The notes under the pieces: generated by a model | What the model was told of the DNA's origin: nothing | The model's database searches: none | Seen by the model: the letters and a program-made list of their open reading frames with translations, nothing else | Position numbers and translations under genes: made by a program | In this document: piece after piece, positions 57,988 through 64,000 of the stretch | How the letters are laid out: each line of letters opens with the position of its first letter | Position numbering within the stretch: position 1 is the first letter of the stretch | Source of the DNA: Mastacembelus armatus | Taxonomy: Eukaryota; Chordata; Actinopteri; Synbranchiformes; Mastacembelidae | Length of the DNA stretch: 64,000 nucleotides | Assembly (NCBI RefSeq): GCF_900324485.2 | Contig: NC_046649.1 | Span: 20,879,165-20,943,164, forward strand | Direction: 5' to 3'

Positions 57988-59944
57988 ATGTCCTCCCAAG
58001 TCAGACTGAGGCTGCTGCCAAGTGCCAGATGTTTGTTTGACCAGCCTGTTCAGGTGAAGGTGGAGGGGCTGAGGTCGAGTCAGGTGGTCACCATGAGAGC
58101 CAGATCAATGGACGAGAAAGGAGTGGTGTTCAGCTCCTCAGCCACCTACAGGGCTGATGGGAGCGGGAAGGTAGACCTGCTCAGAGACCCCTCACTCAGT
58201 GGGAGCTACGTTGGGGTTGAACCCATGGGTCTGCTGTGGTCGCTGAAGGCAGACGCCTTGCACAAGTACTTTTTCAAGAACAACGCACTACAACCCCATG
58301 TGGTGAAGTTCTCTGTACATGAGGAGGACAGGGAGGACAGGATGTTGGCAGAGGTGACCAATGAGAGGCTTCTGATTGGAAACGGGGTCAGCCGGGTTCC
58401 TGTCAAAGGGAGGAATTTTCAGGGAGTCCTGTTTACCCCCTCAGGTGAATAATTCTGCACTTTCTGTTTTCACTACAATCTAACTACATTTTGTGTAATA
58501 ATAAGAGTGATTCTGTATATCAAGAATGCATATTATATAAGATCCAGAATTTCATTTGATCAATAATTGACATTTACTGTGTTGTTTATGTCTTATGATC
58601 CAGGAGATGGTCCATTTCCTGCAGTGTTGGATCTGTCCACTTTTGCATCTGAGAAAAGAGCCAGTCTGCTGTCCAACAAAGGCTTTGTGGTTCTGGCTGT
58701 ACCAGTTTACAGTGACCACCCTGACAATGTCAAACAGACAAATCTGGACCATTTTAAAGAAGCAGTGGATTTTTTACAACAACAACCAAAGGTGAGCTGT
58801 GTGAAGTTAATGATTGTTTTAGAGGACATGTTGACAATTTTTTATTCTGTCTTAAAGCAAAGGTCAGTTGTCACAGATAGGCAACATAAGTTTTTTGGTT
58901 TGATGATGCAGAAAAAATCAGGAGCAGAGTATGAGCAGTCAACGCAGAGTCCAGGAATCAGGCAAAGTAAACACAGCGAAAGACTCAGTGGTTAGAAAAC
59001 TACAGCAGTAATGTTGTGGCTGACTGCTGCCACAGCAGACAGGTGGTAATGAAAGAGATGAGCTACAGGTGAGTCAATGAGCAGAAACTGATCAGGGGAG
59101 TGTCGTGGCATAAAAAAGAGGAACTTTTCTGAAAAAGTGTAAAAACTTGATCGGCGACAGTAGTGGGGAAAAACAGAAACCCAGAGTGGAGTCTGACTAA
59201 ATGATCTCTCCCTGATTTGTTTTTCATGTTTACACACTATTACTGAACCTGTCTAACATATTTAAGATTAATTTGGGGTGCTGTGGATTTTGTTCCTGGA
59301 CTCTGTGTTGAAACATATTTTATTGCCTCTAACTAGCATGTTTTTCTTCTCAGGTGGGCAGTAAAGGAGTTGGGATAATATCACGGTCAAAGGGAGCTGA
59401 TATCGCACTTTCACTTGCTGCTTTTGTACCAGGTATTGAGGCTGTAGTGTGGATTAATGGCTGCAGCTCCATTGTGGGTGTTCCTGTGTACTATAAGAAC
59501 CGCCAGATTCTCTCAACATTACCGTTTGACTTCAACAAGGTAATTCGCACTGAATCAGGAGCTAGCATAATCAGATATGGTCTTGAAGATGCCGTGACAG
59601 AGAAGAACAAGGGCAGTCTGGTCCCCATTGAACAAGCCAAGGGACACTTCCTCTTTATAGCTTCTGGGGACGACCTCAACTGTGACAGCAAGGCTTACAT
59701 GGACGAGATGGCGGAGAGACTGAAACACCATGGGAAGGAGAACTTTGAGACTGTGTGTTACCCTGAAGCTGGTCATTTATTGGAGCCACCATATGGTCCA
59801 TACTGCCCCTCCGCTTTACATGGGCTCATTCGCTTCCCGGTCCTGTGGGGGGGTGAACCCAGAGCCCATGCTGCAGCTGAAGTCCACATGTGGAAGAAGA
59901 TGCAGGACTTCCTCAGAACTCACTTGAAATGTGATGCTGCATAG
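57988..59944 (+). CDS. acyl-CoA thioesterase/BAAT-family protein, copy 11 (411 aa)
   Basis: Exons are 57988-58444, 58604-58791 and 59354-59944. The predicted protein is identical to copy 5 as far as I can compare: same exon A variant (KYFFKNNALQ), SRSKGADIALS, SGDDLNCDS, PEAGHLLEPPY and the same early TAG with NKARL in frame beyond it. Intron 2 differs by at least one base near the donor (GAGCTGTGTG against GAGCTTTGTG). The main difference from copy 5 is the longer minisatellite leader. Confidence 0.88.
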
Positions 59945-61729
59945 AATAAAGCCAGGTTATAGATGTAGCTATAGCGATACAAACAACACATTGATAAAAT
60001 CACTGCATTTATTAAGTGGAAATCACAATCTAATCCACAATTCTGAAAATTTGCTCTATTTAATTATTGATCATAGAACAGTTACACTTGTAGCACAGTA
60101 TCAATGATTAGTCCATGTCTTTTTGTGTAAACTGTACCAAAAACCTCTAGAAATAATGTGTTAACTTATGACCTCCTTCTAATAACAGTCTGGTAAACCT
60201 AACCTATAGTACATCCATAGATTAGGCAAGAGGGTAGAGTTATGCAACACACTGTATGTTCTGTTGTATCACACTGGAACTTGTACCCAGAACCTCCTGA
60301 CTGTTCAATAGCCCACAGTGTAAATGAACTGCTAAAAGATCATCTTCATGCTTGATGTTCCAAATTTGGAACATTAAACAAATATACTGCTATAAACTAA
60401 TTCAGTGTTTCTCATGTGTGAAATTTGTTAAGCACAGTTATGATGATTTAAGTCATTTTAAGTGAACAAAGGAAATGTTTTCAGACGTTTGTCTGTATCA
60501 TAATAGGAACATCATTAGTTGAATTTGTCTCTTGAAATTCAGTCTGAGCCCTGTTTATCAATAACTTTAGCAAAAGGTTCCTGATCAGGAACATATGACT
60601 GGGGGAACTTCTGCTCATGAAGCTTTTAAATAAACCCTGTCAGGCTGTCAGTTTCTAAGCCATGTCTGAGTTTAACTTTCTTAAATGTTTGTTAATGAGG
60701 CAATGTCGATCATAAAATACATCTTAGGACAGAAAACACGTTTAGTCGACCAATCAGCAGTCAGAAAGAAGAACGGTGAGGCGTAAATGTGCCTGAGCGA
60801 CCAATCACTGAGCCTGTTTGTTTGTCCACATAGACCCTTTTTATTTTTTATTATTTGACTTATAACTTCGGGCTTTATAGTTTAACTTCATAACTACTGC
60901 AGGCAATCAATATCAATTCACCCGATTGCACTACAAAGTTGACACAAACTTTTAAGTAGAAACTGGGCCTGTAGCCTGTCATTTTTTTTTCCATGGCTCA
61001 GTGCACAGATTTACCAGTTTCTCTCTTAATCCAGATTGTATTCACATAAAGGCTCATTTAGGAGATTACCCAAGTGTCACATTTATCAAATAATGTACCA
61101 TTTGATTTGTAATGCAAAAATGTTTTTATGTTGTTGTTTCCTAGTGAATCAATAAACTAACCATTCTGTGACATCCCATAAAAGTGGTGTTAATATATAT
61201 ATTTAGAATCAAATTTATTGCCAACTGGATTTATTTATCATATTAGGCTATATCTAAAATATATATTTATAAAAATAAAATATATATATTATACACAGAA
61301 AAGAATTATGTTGTGTTTTTCCAAGATTTTAAAATTGGGTGCAAGTGTAACCACTATCTTGTCTTCCTTAATTAAAAACAAAAAGCTTATTACTGCACAT
61401 TTGCATATGTTAATATGGACAGGTGTGACCAGTACCAGTCTGTACACAGACGTTTGGAAATATATGTGTTACATCCATTGAACTAAGTTTTTAAATCAAT
61501 ACATATTAAGAAATATTGAAAAATAACGCAAAATTTGTGAGATCTCTTCATACAATGGAGTCTGTACAAGCACCTGTATGGTCAAGTAGAGTATGAGCTT
61601 AGGATTGTATTGATATACATTTGGCTTGTTAATTTTTCATTTGTAATGATAGCATTGTCACTATGTTATCTGCTTGTGCTTGTCTATGCAGAACATTCAC
61701 CTAACCTGTTGACTTTGCTATGTCCACAG
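59945..61729. other. intergenic region between copies 11 and 12
   Basis: Duplicate of 33,238-35,022 with a constant offset of 26,707 bp over its main part. Contains the same paired CCAAT boxes (about 60,740-60,820). No gene seen. Confidence 0.6.
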
Positions 61730-61744
61730 GACAAACTCTAAATC

Positions 61745-62051
61745 TGTGAAGAGAGGATGACAGAGAGGATCTGTAGTCTGTGGAGAGACGATCTTTAGTC
61801 TGTGGAGAGAGGATCTGTGGTCTGTGGAGAGAGGATCTGTAGTTTATGGAGAGAGGATCTGTAGTCTGTGAAGAGAGGATCTGTAGTCTGTGAAGAGAGG
61901 ATCTTTAGTCTGTAGAGAGACGATCTTTAGTCTGTGGAGAGAGGATCTGTGGTCTGTGAAGAGAGGATCTGTAGTTTATGGAGAGAGGATCTGTAGTCTG
62001 TGAAGAGAGGATCTGTAGTCTGTGGAGAGAGGATCTGTAGTCTGTGGAGAG
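61745..62051 (+). repeat. minisatellite array 12 (5' leader of copy 12)
   Basis: About 14 units. Unit variants match the left half of array 6 (GATGACAGAGAGG, GATCTTTAGTCTGTAGAGAG, AGTTTATGGAGAG). The part of array 6 shared with array 7 is absent. It follows CTATGTCCACAG/GACAAACTCT and ends at the ATG of copy 12. Confidence 0.9.
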
Positions 62052-64000
62052 ATGTCCTCCCAAGTCAGACTGAGGCTGCTGCCAAGTGCCAGATGTTTGT
62101 TTGACGAGCCTGTTCAGGTGAAGGTGGAGGGGCTGAGGTCGAGGCAGGTGGTCACCATGAAAGCCAGATCAACGGACGAGAAAGGAGTGGTGTTCAGCTC
62201 CTCAGCCACCTACAGGGCTGATGGGAGCCGGGAGATAGACCTGCTCAGAGACCCCTCACTCAGTGGGAGCTACGTTGGGGTTGAACCCATGGGTCTGCTG
62301 TGGTCGATGAAGGCAGATGCCTTGCACAAAAAGTTTCAAAAACCATGTGCACTAAATCCCCATGTGGTGAAGTTCTCTGTACATGAGGAGGACAGGGAGG
62401 ACAGGATGTTGGCAGAGGTGACCAATGAGAGGCTTCTGATTGGAAATGGGGTCAGCCGGGTTCCTGTCAAAGGGAGGAATTTTCAGGGAGTCCTGTTTAC
62501 CCCCCCAGGTAAATAGTTCTGTACTTTATGTTTTCACCACAGTCTGTACAACATACAGTGCTGTAGTTATGACTGTGTTTGTAGTTGTTACAGTTTAGTG
62601 TCATTGCATCAAAATATTAAATTCAACAATTCATACAATGTAATGAGCTAAGATTTCCTATGATTCTCTATAGACATTTACTGTGTTGTATATGTCTTAT
62701 GATCCAGGAGAAGGTCCGTTTCCTGCAGTGTTGGATCTCTGCACCTTAATGTGTGAGAAAAGAGCCAGTCTGCTGGCCAACAAAGGCTTTGTGGTTCTGA
62801 CTGTACCAGTTTACACTGATCGCCCTGACAATGTCAAACAGATGCATCTGGATCATTTTAAAGAAGCTAGTGGATTTTTTACAACAACAACCAAAGGTGA
62901 GCTGTGTGAAGTAAATTATGCTTTTAAGGGTCAGTCCACAATTTTGCAAGTTTGTTTTAAATCAAAGGTTGGATTCAGGTCTTGTTCAACTGTACATGTT
63001 TTTCTGAGGTTCAGAATCAGAATTGGATTAATAGCCAGGTATGTGTGACAAACATTTGGCGTTCGTCACCACATGGTTACACAATCTGTACATAACTGAA
63101 AACAGTATTTACAGTTTAGCAGTTTAGCTCTGACATATTAAGTGGATTTCTTCCAAATTACAATCTTTTAACACAAAATCGCTGTTTTACCTTCATAGCC
63201 CAATTCCTGAAGTAAAAAATATGTTTAAGCATATTATCCATCCATCCATCCATCTTCTATACCCGCTTTTCCTGGCTCAGGGTCACGGGGATCTGCTGGA
63301 GCCTATCCCAGCTCTCTCTCGGGTGGAAGGCAGGGGTACACCCTGGACAGGTCACCAGTCTGTCGCAGGGCCACATATAGACACACAAAGACAGACAACC
63401 ACACACACTCACACTCACTCCTACGGGCAATTTTAGAGTCACCAATCAACCTAACATGCATGTTTTTGGACTGTGGGAGGAAACCGGAGTACCCGGAGTA
63501 AACCCACGCAAGCACAGGGAGAACATGCAGACTCCACACAGAAAGGCCGGGATGCGAACCCACGACCTTCTTGCTGTGAGGCCAGTGCTAACCACTCAGC
63601 CACCATGCTGCCCGTTTAAGCATATTATAACACCTCTAATTTGCTAACTTATTTTTATTCTTATTTTTATTCTTATTATCTTATTATTATTCTTCTCAGG
63701 TTGGCAGTAAAGGAGTTGGCATAATATCACGATCAAAGGGAGGAGAAATTGCACTTTCACTTGCTGCTTTTGTACCTGGTGTTGAAGCTGTAGTGTGGAT
63801 TAATGGCTGCAGTGCTGTTGCAGGTGTTCCTCTGTACTATAAGAACCAACAAATCATCCCACCAATACCATTTGACTTGAGCAAGATTATTCTCACTGAA
63901 TCGGGAGCTAGCATGATCAATTATACCCTTGAAAATCCTGTGGCAGAGAAGAACAAGGGCAGCCTGGTCCCCATTGAACAAGCCAAGGGACGGTTCCTCT
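62052..64000 (+). pseudogene. thioesterase copy 12, exon B frameshifted; runs off window
   Basis: Exon A 62052-62508 is open. Exon B 62708-62896 has a 1-bp insertion at GAAGCTAGTGG (others GAAGCAGTGG), but the donor AAAG/GTGAGC is intact. Exon C starts at 63700 (TTCTCAG/GTTGGCAG) and continues past 64,000 with ISRSKGGEIALS. With normal splicing the shifted frame ends at a TAA three codons into exon C, before the catalytic Ser, so the product would be about 218 aa of mostly N-terminal domain. Its duplicate, copy 6, is intact. The end of the gene lies outside the window. Confidence 0.7.
63236..63615 (-). mobile_element. tRNA-derived SINE in intron 2 of copy 12
   Basis: A 380-bp insertion absent from the duplicate intron of copy 6. 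It is flanked by direct copies of about 15 bp, GTTTAAGCATATTAT (63,221-63,235 and 63,614-63,628), a LINE-type target duplication. On the minus strand it begins with a tRNA-like head: box A TGGCTGAGTGG and box B GGTTCGCATCC. It ends in a TGGA microsatellite. Middle parts (CCGGAGTACCCGGAGTAAAC on the plus strand) are common in fish repeats. No family name is assigned. Confidence 0.8.

Overview
The window is vertebrate nuclear DNA, almost certainly from a ray-finned (teleost) fish. It has short spliced introns, a recognisable supervillin gene, tRNA-derived SINEs, L2-like LINE debris, MITEs and LTR-element fossils typical of teleosts, and a tandem array of acyl-CoA thioesterase genes. All genes lie on the + strand. 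Calls rest on reading codons, splice sites and remembered family proteins; no database search was run.

Region 1 (1 to about 15,640) is the 3' part of supervillin (svil). There are 24 exons from 952 to 14,836, in consistent splice phase, giving about 1,131 C-terminal residues (gelsolin-like repeats and villin headpiece). Two small in-phase exons (2269-2325 and 3324-3401) look like optional cassettes. Introns carry a hAT-like MITE, SINE pieces and a 5'-truncated LINE.

Region 2 (about 15,640 to 64,000) is a tandem cluster of ACOT/BAAT-family genes (acyl-CoA thioesterase N-terminal domain plus BAAT_C alpha/beta hydrolase). I count 12 units. Copies 1, 3, 5, 6, 8 and 11 have open coding sequences of 411-417 aa. 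Copies 7, 9 and 12 are disrupted. Copies 2, 4 and 10 are fragments. The basic structure is: noncoding exon; intron; exon A (5' leader plus N-terminal domain); intron 1; exon B; intron 2; exon C. Copies 1, 3 and 9 have lost intron 2 exactly. A block holding copies 3-6 is repeated as copies 9-12, about 26.2-26.8 kb away, and large parts show no net indel.

The most unusual feature is a 22-bp minisatellite that sits directly before the start codon of every unit that has exon A (ten arrays, about 0.16-2.1 kb). A conserved splice-acceptor-like CACAG precedes nine of the arrays, so the satellite is probably part of the transcribed 5' leader exon. The sense strand of the unit has no ATG and is rich in GAAGAGAGGA-type purine tracts. 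The antisense strand is free of stops in all three frames, which explains antisense ORFs of up to 697 codons. One array carries a 67-bp higher-order unit with a repeated GTAAGT donor motif. Array structure is mosaic between paralogues, suggesting that the satellite is a recombination or conversion site that helped the cluster expand.

The paralogues also differ at the catalytic elbow around the nucleophile Ser and at the C-terminal tripeptide (PKL, VKI, AKS, or a stop ahead of a hidden ARL). This suggests turnover of peroxisomal targeting.
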